Below, in pieces: positions 44,817 to 56,781 of a stretch of DNA of 64,000 bases; the stretch's first letter is position 1; the number at the start of each line of letters is the position of its first letter. The position numbers and the translations under genes were made by a program. The stretch comes from Chiua virens. Lineage: Eukaryota; Basidiomycota; Agaricomycetes; Boletales; Boletaceae. Location of the stretch: positions 682,001 to 746,000 of the forward strand of contig JAHNUO010000006.1 in assembly GCA_019787685.1 (NCBI GenBank), written 5' to 3'. A model generated the notes under the pieces. That model made no database searches. It worked only from the letters and a program-made list of their open reading frames with translations, and was not told the origin of the DNA.

Positions 44817-46404
44817 CTACCCTCCCGATACCGTCCTTCCAGGCTCGCTACCCGCGAAAAATAATGTCAAGTACGCACTTTGGACGTCCCGGTTTGACGA
44901 TGAACTGACAACAGTTGAAGCGACCAATCGACAGCCTCCTGATCTCCAGCATTTGACCTCCGTGTACCTTGCTCTGCTCATTAGCGGGGGCCAGATCGGC
45001 CTTCCAATCGTCGTCCTGACCTGCTTCGATCTGCAGAGAAGTAACTTGGCACCCAACCATCATCAATTTCTGTGTCACCTGGATACTCTACTCCATCATC
45101 TACTGTCTATGGCAAGTGATTGGCCCACCCGTGAAGGCGAAACGACTCACCACTCGAATAGCATATATACTGGGGCTGGTGAGCATTCCAACGTATGTAT
45201 GGTGCAAGCGAGCATGATCCAGGGTGCGGCTCCCATGTACGTCATGCAACAATGGTGTTTCTGTGTTCCGTTGACAACGGATTGTGACATTGGGTGTTAG
45301 GGCGGTCGTTGCTGCACTACTGATAGTTCTACACGTAAGCATCCACTCGAGTATCCTGTCTCAGATACTGATAGCTGTTGTACAGGCATGGTCGACATTG
45401 CAGTATTTGCAATGTCCTTTCTCTTTCCGAATTCCCCGAATGCTGTGTTTAATCCTGGTACTTGGGAGTCTGCTGTGTGGGAAGCTTCCTATTCTGATGG
45501 GTATCTGTGCTAGATGCTCGGCACGCCCTACTTGGTGTTCGTCATATTTTCGGTGGGCGCGGGGACTGTGAGTAGTGATCGTGTACATATTCAGATTGGA
45601 ACTCATTAAACCTTGACTTTAGCTCGTTATGTCACAATCACAGTCGGTGTATTCAAACGGGCTATATTGTATCATCCAACTCGGTCGCCCGTGAGTGACT
45701 AGTGCATTATGTAGCACCATGCTCACCGTCATTACGTCTAGGGCTGTGGTCGTCCCGTCCTTCTGCGCCGCAGTCATGGTCATAATCCTCACTTTGGAAG
45801 GTATGTTTCTATATGGCGTTGGGTCCATGGATCTCCCTCACGAATCTCTTGCCAGCCGTCACGACGATGCAATATTACCGTCAATGGAAGCTGATCAAAG
45901 CGTCCTTTCCGCTCGCCACCCGAACACCATCACTTTCAGTCTGCTTTCGGATCGGCCTATTCTGCCTCTACTCATGCGTTACTCTGACGTACGTACGCTT
46001 CGCTTTGAGGGGTTACCGCTGACAACCGGAATCAGCTCTGCGATACTTTTTCTGAGCAATCTGAGGACAGGGGTTACATATATGCTGCCAGCTGCTCGTA
46101 AGATCCGCTCGCCATCACTTTGTTTACACTACTCACATCGATCTCAGTGCCATTGGGTGCACTCATCGTCGTCGGTCTGCAAAAGGCAGGTTATCTTGAT
46201 AAGATGTTAGTCATTCTGAATAACACGACGCAGGGCGTATTATCACTATGGACGACCGTTTTACGCGGGCGGAAGCAATCTGGTTCATCATTCGAATTGG
46301 AACTGCCAAGCGCTAGGGCTGCTTCAGGATCCGAATCCAGGTCCACGTTGGCATCGATTGAGCAGTCCGAGGAAACATCAACAGAACCCAGTGTGCCAGT
46401 GTGA
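44817..46404 (+). CDS. Seven-transmembrane protein of unknown function (5' end not resolved)
   Basis: Join from 44817-45111, 45162-45236, 45301-45334, 45386-45457, 45514-45567, 45623-45690, 45742-45800, 45856-45988, 46036-46097, 46148-46404. The first exon begins after an acceptor; the start codon is upstream. About seven helices are spread over ten small exons. Motifs include HLTSVYLALLISGGQIGLP, HPTIINFCVTWILYS, VQASMIQGAAPM and VPSFCAAVMVI, with a Ser/Glu-rich cytosolic tail. The pattern resembles an Agaricomycete-specific 7TM family without assigned ligand; it is not a Ste3-type pheromone receptor by sequence. The frame is off by one at TTGG (45048-45049). The intron at 45112-45161 is GC-AG (donor GCAAGT). 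Confidence 0.65.
45112..45161 (+). other. GC-AG intron in the 7TM gene
   Basis: The donor is TG then GCAAGT; the acceptor is GAATAG. It joins IIYCL to the YTGAGEHSN loop in the frame that continues into VQASMIQGAAP. Confidence 0.6.
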
Positions 46405-46603
46405 CGGAGGTTGACACGTTGACAGATATATGGGTCTCGTAAAGGCACGCATCATGTGCGACACTCATCGGCCGAGACAGCACACATCGAGGCGAGTGCA
46501 GAATTTGGGAAACGGCCGTTGTTAATTAGTAGGAAAGGAGTGAAGTACAAGGTTTGATGCGGGATAGGCCATAATTTACGCCACGAGCACGGAGGGGGGT
46601 AAA

Positions 46604-47035
46604 CTATGCACCACCACTGCCGCCAAGAAGGTCAGTACGATACCCGGATACGGTTACTGGACAGAATACGTACACAAGTATGTTGTTTCTGGAAGGTGCA
46701 GCATGTCAGACGGACACGAGGCAGTAAGAATGCATGGTACTTACATTGGGATGTGGATGAGTTTTACAAAGTAGCCGATAAATCCCATCACCGCAAAACC
46801 AATTGCAACTGCTCTGCAGATTTGAATGAATTCTGAAGAGGACGAGGTGAGCGACTCATGAACTTGGAGGAGGTTTGGCCACGTACCCTTTTGTGAAGGT
46901 TTTGTGCAACGGGTCAGAAACTTTGCAGCGAGTAAGTGATACCTTCTGAGAAAGCCGAAGACATGGACAGACCTGGTTTCCATCCTTGACGAACTGTTGA
47001 GGAACATCCATAAACTCCTTGATTTTGTCAGACAT
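46604..47035 (-). CDS. SSS1: Sec61 translocon gamma subunit
   Basis: Complement of join 46604-46616, 46674-46688, 46745-46832, 46887-46920, 46973-47035; 70 residues, the usual length. It clamps the Sec61 channel in the ER membrane. [28 protein letters not shown], one transmembrane helix ([18 protein letters not shown]) and the end NNILVGGA match the family throughout. The last two coding exons are 15 and 13 nt. Sec61-related genes are known A-locus neighbours. Confidence 0.95.
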
Positions 47036-47211
47036 GGTTGTGGTGTGAGGTTATGTCGACTCGGAAAGCAAACGTGTCCATACGAGCTAGTCCGTTCCCA
47101 CGAATTTGCTCTTCGTGAAGTACTGCAAGGTATCGTCTCTCTAATTACATTCGCGTTCTGGATCACTAAAGACGCTATCAGAGCACTGTAGACAACCTTT
47201 TGGATGCATGA

Positions 47212-49509
47212 ATGTCCCTTAGCCGTGTTTCTGGTCAATTAGAACGGATCGCAATCAACGTTCACCGCTCCGTCACTCACTATACTACCAAGCGACGGAC
47301 TGAAGTCACTCCAGACATCCGAAGATGGCTCACCACGACGCATACCAGATTGTCATATCGTTCTGCTCCCCACACCAGCCTTACCGGCGACGTGTCACGC
47401 GCGTCGTCGAACAAATTGACCGCGATACATTCCCATGTCACCCAAGTACTCAATTCTCTCCCGGAACATGTTCCAGAGAAGGCGCCATTGTTACCAGATG
47501 AAGCATTACGCGTCCTCGGCACGCTCGCTACTGCTGCGAGACCACAAGACTTGGCCTTGATCGAGAACATACTCGGCCAGCTGACGCCTCTCTGCGGTCT
47601 TTGCGTCGACGCGGACTGTTCACAACCACATTCTGCAAGGATTACTCAAGAACGGCAACCTCCAGACCCTCCTCAACTGGCTCAGCCATATGCACGACAA
47701 GCCGGGCAACGTCCGACCGTTCCTCGAGCACTGGCATGCTTTTCTCAGCCACTGTGCGGACAATGGGCAACCCAAAGTCATTCGACATGCCATGTCCAAG
47801 ATGGCGCACACGGGGAGAAAACCCAATAACGATACCTTTCGGATACTCTTTAGGGCGTTGTTCAACTCGGGCGCTCCTGTTGGCGAGTTCTACAGTGCTT
47901 TCGATCGAATAGAGAACTATGCCTTTCGCTATGACGAAAGCCTTGCAGAGATGCTTTTCGAGGGCTTCATGAAGCTCAACGAGCCCCACCAAGCCTCCCA
48001 GGTGAAGGAAGAGTTCCAGAAACGATTTGGCAAACGCGTCGTCAAATCTACAGCTATCCAGGCGGAATGGGAGGAGAGCTTGGAAAACGAGGTTGAAAAG
48101 TGTGGTATCGCGTCCGGGGTCAGGCTCTGTGAAGATTTCCGGAAGGAAGGGTACAAGGTGACATCGCATACCCTCACCATAATGCTACGCTCCAGTCGTC
48201 AGGTCGCCGACTTGGACTACGCAGAGGACGCCTTGCAGATGAAAGCAGGTCCTTTACAGTGGTCAATTTTGATCAGCAATGCTGTCCACGCAGGCGACCT
48301 TACCGGTGCTCATTCGATATATAGCCAATTCAAGTCGCGTGGATTGATGCCGGATGCCCCGCTTATCCAACCACTTGTTGCTGCTCTCTGCTGACGCTGC
48401 CTTCCGGGGCCACAACGATGGACTAATAGACCAGGCGCTAGAGCTTTATCGAGGACTCTCCCATGCCAATCCGCCGTCGCCTTCCAATGCGATCACGACA
48501 CGGCATTTTGGTCGTCAGCGCTCACTCGGACCGGATGCTTACATGTACGGGACTCTCCTCCGTGCCATGGCAAACTCGATCGACGTTCAAAAGTACTCCC
48601 AACTCGCCGTTGGACTCCTCGCAGACATGGAAGCGAGAGAGATCAAACCCGATGGCCACGTCGCCGTCGCCTCCCTCGTCGTCATGGGAATCCGCTGCGC
48701 CTCCAACTTCGACGACGCCCTCAAGGCGTACCGCCAAGTCATGGGCAACGAAAACCCCAAAGACGTCGGCGTCAAAGGGTACCGGTGGATCCTCTACAGT
48801 CCTCTCCCGTCTCTCCTTTGACCACGGGCCCGCTGTACCGTCCATCTGGCACTACTTTGAGATCGTCAAGGACATGCGGCGGTCGGGAGTCGAGATCACC
48901 CCTTACGTCTACGCGTCGCTCTTGAGACGGCTCGCCAAACTGGCGGAGGACGCCTCGGACGAAGATACCCGCCGACTCGCGGTGGCGGTGCGCAGAGTGC
49001 ACGACCACCTCACTCTCGACCCGTCCATCACTCCTGATACCCTGCTCTGGAATCAGCTGATGGACGCGTACCAGCGCGTCGGTCTGTTCGTCGAAGCGTA
49101 CAGGATCTGGGAGGTACTGCTCATCAGCGAGACGTACGACCACGCGAGTGTCTCGATCATCCTCGATGCATGCGGGTACGCCAATGCGTGGCCGCTTGCG
49201 GAACAAGTGATCAAGAAGCTCTCGGGACGGTCCTTTTCGCTCAATCAGGGAAATTGGAACGCCTACGTGGAGTGCATGTGTCGGGTTGGGATGTTGAATG
49301 ATGCCGTCAAGATGGTCTGTTTGGAGATGGGCAAGAATCAAAAGGATGTCAAGCCGAATTTGGTCACTGCTCAGGTACTCCTAACCTTTGCGACCAAGAC
49401 GAATCAGCAGGATGAGGTCGCAATGCGCTTACGACGGTATCTCCCCACGCTATGGGAGAGTCTGCCTCCTGATCTAGATGGGTTCGTTATCAAGCCAGAA
49501 GGAACGTAG
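47212..49509 (+). CDS. PPR-like protein, probably mitochondrial, three frame breaks
   Basis: No intron needed; about 764 residues if three surplus bases are discounted. An Arg/Thr-rich N-terminus suggests mitochondrial import. The body consists of helical pairs of PPR character, for example [54 protein letters not shown] and [17 protein letters not shown]. Such proteins bind organellar RNA. The frame moves by one at 47596-47597 (GG), 48390-48393 (TGCTGAC, making a TGA) and 48801-48802 (CC). Repeat-like sequence continues on both sides of each, so this is one gene, not three. No relative can be named with confidence. Confidence 0.75.
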
Positions 49510-49725
49510 ACACTAAAGTAGAATAATCATTACATAAATCGTCTGAATGTCGTCGGTCACTTGTGCTGCGGTAGCTACAATGCAAGTGATATCATACAAA
49601 GCGTGTGGTTGAACATGACGCATGTAGTGACCAGAATCGAAGTGAAGAAAGAACCCACTAGGTGACCCCAAAAGTGTTCTATAGAATGATGTCTAGGGAG
49701 ATAATAATATTGGGATGATACCAGC

Positions 49726-52700
49726 TCATTCGGATAATGCCATCTCTTCCACCGTGCGGCAATCACACTTGAAGAAACGTGGATTAGTAATGAAACTCTA
49801 ATAATACCAATCTCGAACTTACGATAAGATTGAGGTCGCCGAACGCTTCAACCATATCGATCAGCCGAATGCTCGAAAGAGTGAACGCGTCAAGTACTCA
49901 CCATCGTCAATACGGGATACAGTCGGCCAGAATTTCTTCTCTCGCAGCCAGGGCATGGGGTAGACGGCCTGCTCTCGAGAGTATGACTGTAGCAAGGTAA
50001 GTCAGTGGTACCGTCGACACGATGAGCTATTAGTTCGCACCGATTCCATTCCTTGTCGGATAAAACAACGGTAGAAAGTGGGTGGGGTGCGTTTTTGAGC
50101 AGGTTGTTGTCTTTGGGCTGCTTGCCTGAGATGATATCATCGACTTCCTTGCGGATTTGAATCATGGCGTCACAAAATCTGCGCGTAATGATAAGATAGT
50201 GGTTTAGGAAGACAACCGCCAGACAATGCTAATACCAACCTGTTTATTTCCTCGAGAGTCTCTGACTCAGTAGGTTCGATGAGTATACACGTCGAAATAG
50301 GCCAAGAGCAAGTGGGTGGATGGAATCCGTAATCCTTGCATAATATTTAATTTAGCTACATCGCTACACGCAGGTCAGATGTACTCACCTGTAGCCTCTT
50401 GGCAAAGTCTATTACCTTCAGACCAGGCTGATTTGTCAAACTCTGCGAGGTCAATCAACAGCTCGTGTGCAACACGACCGTTGGCATTCTTGAAGCGAAT
50501 GGTATAATGTCCCGCGAGTCTTTGTGCCATGTAGTTTGCGTTGAGGAGCGCAACGTTGGTTGATTGAGCCAGACCATTGCCGCCCAGCATCTTGATGTAC
50601 GCCCAGGAGATCAAAAGGATGGAGGCACTTCCAAAGGGCCCAGCGGAGACAGCATCAATCGCTTTATCTCCACCGGTCAGGACAAGGGGATGCGAAGGAA
50701 GGAATGGAGCGAGGTGCTCAGCAACGCAGATGGGGCTAGAAGTTGTAAGGAAACGTTGATTATTGAATTGAATTCTATGACTCACCCGACACCAGGTCCA
50801 CCACCACCATGAGGACTGATGGAACTGTTAGATTCATGGGTAGAATGATGATCATAAGTGCTTACATTGCAAAGGTTTTATGAAGGTTGAGATGACACAC
50901 ATCTCCACCACAAACAGCGGGATTGGTCAAACCAACTTGAGCATTCAAATTTGCACCATCCAAGTACACCTGTCCACCATTGTCGTGAATAATCTTGCAT
51001 GCATCTGCAACGCCATCCTCGAATACGCCGAACGTTGAAGGGTACGTGATCTACGGGGGTGTGTGGATTAGGCAAACACTAGTGTGGGAAAAACAGGACT
51101 TACCATGAACGCGGCCAAGTTGTCCTTGTGCTTCTCAGCTTTGGCCTTGAGGTCGGCGAGATCAAGGTTTCCATCTGCATGCGTCTTCACAGGAACAACT
51201 TTTAACCCAGCCATGACAGCGGACTAGGGCAATATAATGTGAGCTCGATTGTGCTCATTCGCACGAAGATCGAACGTACAGCGGGGTTGGTACCATGAGC
51301 GCTTATAGGGATCAAGCATATGTCACGATGGTCCCTCACCTGCGCGACTCGTGGTACGCGCGAATGACGGTCAAACCAGCGTATTCCCCAGCGGCACCTG
51401 AATTGGGTTGGACCGAGCACGAGTGGAATCCAGTTATCTTGCAAAGGTCTACCTCGAGTTCCTATGCATACTGTCAGTCTCACAAACGAACAAGCCACAG
51501 AATAACGGATACCTTGATGATCTGTTTATAACCCTCTACCTGATCAACTGGAGCAAATGGGTGCACACCCCCGAATTCCGGCCATGTCAAGGGGATCATG
51601 CTAGAGGTGCTGTTAAGTTTCATGGTGCAGCTCCCGAGGGGAATCATGGTGTGGACGAGCGACAAGTCTTTGGATGCGAGATGGAATATGTAACGGAGCA
51701 TCTCGGTTTCGGAGTGGTGTGTGTTGAACACAGGTTGGGGAAGGAATTCGGAGGTGCGGGCAAGCGAAGAAGGAATGGCAGTAGCGGCGGGCTCGGGAAT
51801 ATTGGCAATAACTTCTGTAGGTCCCGAGGCTGCCGTGGCAAATATGCTGACCAGGGTCTTAAGGTCCTCATGGCCAACGGACTCGTCAAGGGTGACTCCG
51901 ACGTGTGTGCTATCCACTCTTCGAAGATTGATGAACTTGAGAGCTGCCGCTGCATGAACGACTTCTGCGTTCTTGCACACGGGAGACACATCGATGGTCA
52001 AGGTGTCAAAGTATGCGTTGTTGACGACTTTGAACCCAAGGATACTCGACACTGGCGCAGAGAAGTTGGGTCAACAGATGAACTTTCTTTGCGATGCGCG
52101 CCAGACCGACGGGACCGTGGTAAATGGCATACATGGCAGCCATGTTTGCGAGGAGAGCCTGGCTGGTACAAATGTTACTGGTCGCCTTCTCCCGACGGAT
52201 ATGTTGTTCTCGCGCTAGTTATGAGGTCAGCGTCGGTTCCACAGTAACTCAGATCACTGACTTTGCAAAGCTAACCTGTATGCTGGATTACCCATGGTAT
52301 CCTTGCTCAGTCCAATCAAGCGACCAGGCATCTTTCTCTTCAGACTATCGGTGACGGCGAAGAAAGCACCATGAGGACCTCCATAACCTGCCGGCACACC
52401 GAAGCGAGCAGAATTGCCCAAGACGACATCAGCACCCCACTCTCCAGGTGGAGCAATCAAGGTCAATGCCAGAAGATCTGTTGCACAGACGACAAGTGCA
52501 CCACTGGCGTGGACCTGATCTGCAAATTCCCGATAGTCGGAAATTTGACCATTGACATCGGGGTATTGGAGCAAGACACCAGCGAGGTCAGCGGACACTT
52601 CCGGGTTCTTGAATGCGGTACGGGCATCACCGACGAGGAGGCGGATCCCGAAGCCCTTGGCGCGAGTACGGAGAACAGTAATAGTCTGGGGAAGAATCGC

Positions 52701-53425
52701 ACTATCAACGAAGAAAGACTTGCGCTTCTGGCCGGAATGAGCATAAGCCATGACCATGCCCTCGGCTGCAGCGGTTGCTTCGTCCAGAAGCGAAGCATTT
52801 GCGATGTCCATGCCCGTCAAAGACGCCACCATAGTCTGGTAATTGACAAGGGACTCGAGACGGCCTGGAGCCAAAATTAGACAAAAAAGAAGGGTGGTCG
52901 CGGGATCTGACCTTGGGCTATCTCAGGCTGATACGGCGTGTACGGCGTGTACCAGGCAGGATTTTCCATGACCTGTTCACATGTCAGGCAACGCGAGAGG
53001 TGCCAACACAGTGGGCTTACATTGCGGAGGATGACGGGAGGGACGACGGCATTGTGGTAACCCATACCAATGTAACTCTTGAAGTGGTTGTTCTTGTTTC
53101 CGAGGGCCTTTGCGCGAGCATGGAGCTCGGACTCGCTGAGTGCGGGTATGGATGCATCACTGATGGTAGCAGCGGGGATGCGGATACCTCCAGGGACGGT
53201 GGCGGACAAGAAGGCATCAAGGGAGTTGTAGCCAAGCTCTGAAAGCATGAAGGCGGTCTCAGGGTCATCTGGGCCGACATGCCTGTCGGTAAAGGTGTCG
53301 AGGGAGTCGAAGAGGGAAGAGGGAGCCTTGGCCGTTGCGAGCCGTCGCGCGTGTAAACGAACACGACTTGGGACGGCGGCAAGGCGGGAGAGTCTGAGAG
53401 CAGATGCAGAGCGCAGGGCTGCCAT
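49726..53425 (-). CDS. GCV2: Glycine dehydrogenase (decarboxylating), P protein; five frame breaks
   Basis: Complement of join 49726-49767, 49823-49845, 49902-49986, 50041-50178, 50240-50334, 50389-50735, 50786-50815, 50866-51050, 51104-51223, 51280-51461, 51513-52214, 52262-52864, 52912-52972, 53021-53425; about 1004 residues. PLP enzyme of the mitochondrial glycine cleavage system. A presequence ([19 protein letters not shown]) is followed by [43 protein letters not shown] and the PLP-lysine motif CHLNLHKTF with a Gly4 stretch after it. Frames shift near 52041-52050, at 51341 and 51332, at 50425 (surplus bases) and near 49986 (one base short). Exon phases agree only when these are allowed for. 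The gene is a recurrent A-locus neighbour. Confidence 0.9.
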
Positions 53426-54297
53426 GGTGGAGGGAAGGGACAAGAGTAGGAATGGACCGGGAATGTGAGATATAAGCTGCTCGATATTCACCGAGCCAGG
53501 TTCCGACACCGAGTCGATTACGCTTTTGTATGCCCACTTTTGTCACTTGCGCACTGAGAATTACGTCTATAAGGAGTATCACGGCCATATCCGTCGACTG
53601 GCCCGTGCGCGCGTTGTATGCACCGTCCGTCGTCGTCGTCGTCGTCGTCGCCGATAAGGAGAAGGACTGTGAGTAGTTCCCGTCCAAGCTCGGGGACCAT
53701 ATTCTGTTATCAGCATACCCGAAAAAAATATTTTTTCATCAGACATTTCCTTATATGGCATATCTGGTCTGCCACGCGAGTTGATTAACCTTTATCTATG
53801 CTGTGCAAACCTAGCAGGTCGTTTTGACAGTCCCAGGTCGCAACACGAGTGCTAGCCCGTCCTTTCCTCGAGCTCGAGCTGCGACCAATGGTCAACGAAC
53901 CATAGAAATGCATTTGAATACCAAATGAGGATAACAGGGGGGAAGCGGAGCGCCGTGGTAAAACCATGCCATCACATTGCCCCTGTCATCCCAAATACTG
54001 CAAGCCCAGATACACGCTCTCCTCCGCATTCCTCCCAGCATATCGCCTATCGTTAAGGCATCAATGCGAGCCCATCGGCGCAACCGTAGCGAATAAATCC
54101 GATTACATCTTCTCCTCGGTTCCTGCTCTCACAAGGGTCAATGCTATCTGCGAGTTACCTCACCGACAGAACGTACATACCGTGAGTCTTCCTCCTCATG
54201 TAGCACACCTTGCACCCCAGTCTTTCTCCACAAGTCGCGCAACGACCCGAAGTGATTCCTTAGGCCGTCTGTGCGCCGCTCCCGGATATCTCTCCTT
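53426..54297. other. Intergenic region with GTC triplet repeat
   Basis: About 870 bp between GCV2 and the 3' end of the ARMH3-like gene. A (GTC)n run of eight copies lies at 53627-53650. A 124-codon frame at 53966-54340 is not convincing. It holds the GCV2 promoter. Confidence 0.5.
53627..53650. repeat. GTC trinucleotide microsatellite
   Basis: Eight uninterrupted GTC copies, about 200 bp upstream of the GCV2 start. No coding frame is assigned to it. Confidence 0.85.
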
Positions 54298-56773
54298 CAT
54301 AATACGATATCACCGACAGCACGTGTTTCAGCGATCTTGATGTTGACTCTGACCGAAGCGATGTCTTTCGGTCCACAGAGCCCGGCTTGTGCCAGCGTAT
54401 GCAAGATCCCCATCTGCTTACTCATGATGTTTGACGAGCGAACCAGTTCATACTAATACCGAGATGGGCGAGAGGGCGAGACCGTTAACAAAGTGAGATA
54501 ACGACTTGAATCGTGACGTACAATAAATACGTGAACGTCTCCCGGCGCTGCCAAGAAGGTTTCTGCTTTTGATAACGCGAAGTCGACCAATCGGAGCGTC
54601 TCTCACCAGTTTCAGTCTCGTGCCTCAATTCAATTGCTCTCTAATGACATACGTACCTCTTGTATCAGATGCTCGACGCCACCTGTCGTTATAAGATGGT
54701 CGAGCTTACTGGCTAGGAACCCGAGGAGTGCAATAATCGCTTTCCAAAGTTCCAGCCACTCGTAGTCTGCAATGCGCCAGTCGAGACAATGATACAAAGA
54801 TGGATATCATCCTACCTATTCGTATTCGCACCTTTTGCAGGTACCAGATAACACTGTAGCATGTCCAGATACACGTCCTATCTCATTGTCAGACATGATC
54901 CTGCCAATGGAACTCATGGAAAACAACTCACGTGTACGTGTAAACTTCCAGACGTTTATGGAGGTTATGCCGAAGCCATAGCACACAGCAATCGAGCAGT
55001 GCACAAACAGGTGGACGAGTTGACGCCGGGGTAGGTAGCAATGGTAGGCGCTGTACCCGGAAATCACAATAAGCAACCCCCGATGGCAGTCTGGAAAATA
55101 ACACACCTGACGACAAAGTCTGATGGGTTGCATCGATTCTTGGCATATCATATCCATCACTCTCGGGTTCTCTACCATGATCAATAACATGTTCATTGCG
55201 AGATTTGCATACGCCATCGCGCGCGGTGAAGCCGACGACGTCCCGTGTGTCAATAAATACGAGGATAATGATAAGATCGTGTGTGACAGAGGTGGGGTTG
55301 TGGACGTTGTCGTTGCTCCATCATTCAGAATGTGTAGTGTCCGTGAATACTTGCGCGAACAGTGGGTTGAAGAAAAGGAATTCAAACAACGGAAGAAGAG
55401 AGACACTGGCTTCGATGGGCCTGGACGTTACGTTCACTTGTAGCCTTGGGAAACATGGAAATGCACTACACTCACTGGTTCTTGAACAATTCTCGCGGTG
55501 GGTCCAGGGGTCGTGAAGACAATGCACGATCTGGTCTCAAGGATGTAATCAATATCCCAATTGTTTTCGCGAAAGTCGGAATCGAATCGTCGGAGATCTC
55601 CTGGTAAGCCCTTGAAAGGGCCGGTAAAGAGTGATATCAGTGTCCGTTCCTACCGGAAGTAACCTTTCTACATACCTGACAGCAGCGTCACAAGCAAAGT
55701 TTGCAGCCCAACATATCCTCTCCATAAATACTACATCACCACTGTCCCTGATATGCTGAAGGTACGGATTGAGCTTCGCAGCATCAGACCTGTGAAAGTT
55801 GGCGAGAAGGGAAAGTAAGAGGGTCGCCTCGAATGTGTAACGTTGCGTTTCAGGCGATTTGACAAGCTATAGAACAAATCAGTCACACGACATACCCATG
55901 CGGATTGTCCACGCACGTTCACTAAAGAAGGGAAGAGATCCCTCCGGAGGAGGTATGCGCCGGGACTCAACTGATTGATGCCACACGTATATACAATGGC
56001 CAATTGGAGCACTCGATGGCGTATGGCAGCTTCCGTGGGCCATCAGTATCATGATGCGAATGGGTCCAGGAAGCGTACCTGGAGCCCTGTCGTCCGCGAG
56101 AATTCGATCCATCGTTTCAATGAATTCCTGGAAGAACGTCCTTGGTCAATGTTGCAATCGCCCACACACGCCCAATGACGGCTCACCATGAAAACCCTGT
56201 CGCTCTCGTTGATCTCACCAGCAAAAACAACCATGACCTCCCATCCTGCGAGATGCTTGGCCAGTATACATCGCAGTACGATGGACAGCGTCTCGATCGC
56301 TCGCATCCTTACGACCGTATCCTCTTCACTGCTACCCGCAAACTTGATGCATGTTGTAAACAGCGTGTTCAGAACCGACTACTGACGAGACGACATCCAT
56401 GACCGGTTAGCATGCATGGACATAGGCACGAAGGCATGGGAGGATCAGACCTTGAATGCATGTAGATACTCGTCTTTCGGTAGGGCAGTTAGGAACTTGC
56501 TGAGAAAGTCACGCTCAGGATCGAGGTCGAAGAAGGCCCGCCAGAACTGATGTTCCGTCTCATTGGGAGATAGCTGAGCTGGGCTGAAACCCTAGAACAC
56601 CAGTCAGAGCGGCGACTCGTCATTCTACGTAGAAGCTTGCCTGGAAGATCTTGTTCACGGTTGTAGAATATTTCGATCCTGATTTCAATGGCATTTGAGA
56701 GAATTCGAGTGTGTGATACGGATTCAAGTTGTTGCATGATGCTTGTTACCAACAAACCAGCCTTGGAGTGCAT
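54298..56773 (-). CDS. ARMH3/C10orf76-like armadillo-helical protein (exons only partly resolved)
   Basis: Several minus-strand blocks, in the right order, fit this family. NETEHQFWRAFFDLDPERDFL (near 56500) fits the N-terminal FW(D/R)..F motif. AYANLAMNMLLIMVEN (near 55190) follows. DYEWLELWKAIIALLGFLASKL (near 54730) corresponds to the TWRELW...LLKFL segment. LYYELVRSSNIM (near 54440) lies before the stop at 54298. Human ARMH3 binds the Golgi Arf-GEF GBF1; the fungal role is unknown. The ATG at 56773 is the probable start, only 8 bp from the SEN15 start on the other strand. I did not resolve all introns; the junction after EQDLPG shows no clean GT donor, so an indel or a GC donor is possible there. 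Confidence 0.6.
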
Positions 56774-56781
56774 CGCCCACG

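Noticed and set aside
44817..46404. Ste3-type pheromone receptor (B locus) reading for the 7TM gene
   Set aside because: Helix sequences lack the Ste3 signatures and no CaaX pheromone precursor frame is evident nearby.
53966..54340. 124-codon plus-strand frame
   Set aside because: Runs antisense into the end of the ARMH3-like gene and has no recognisable content.
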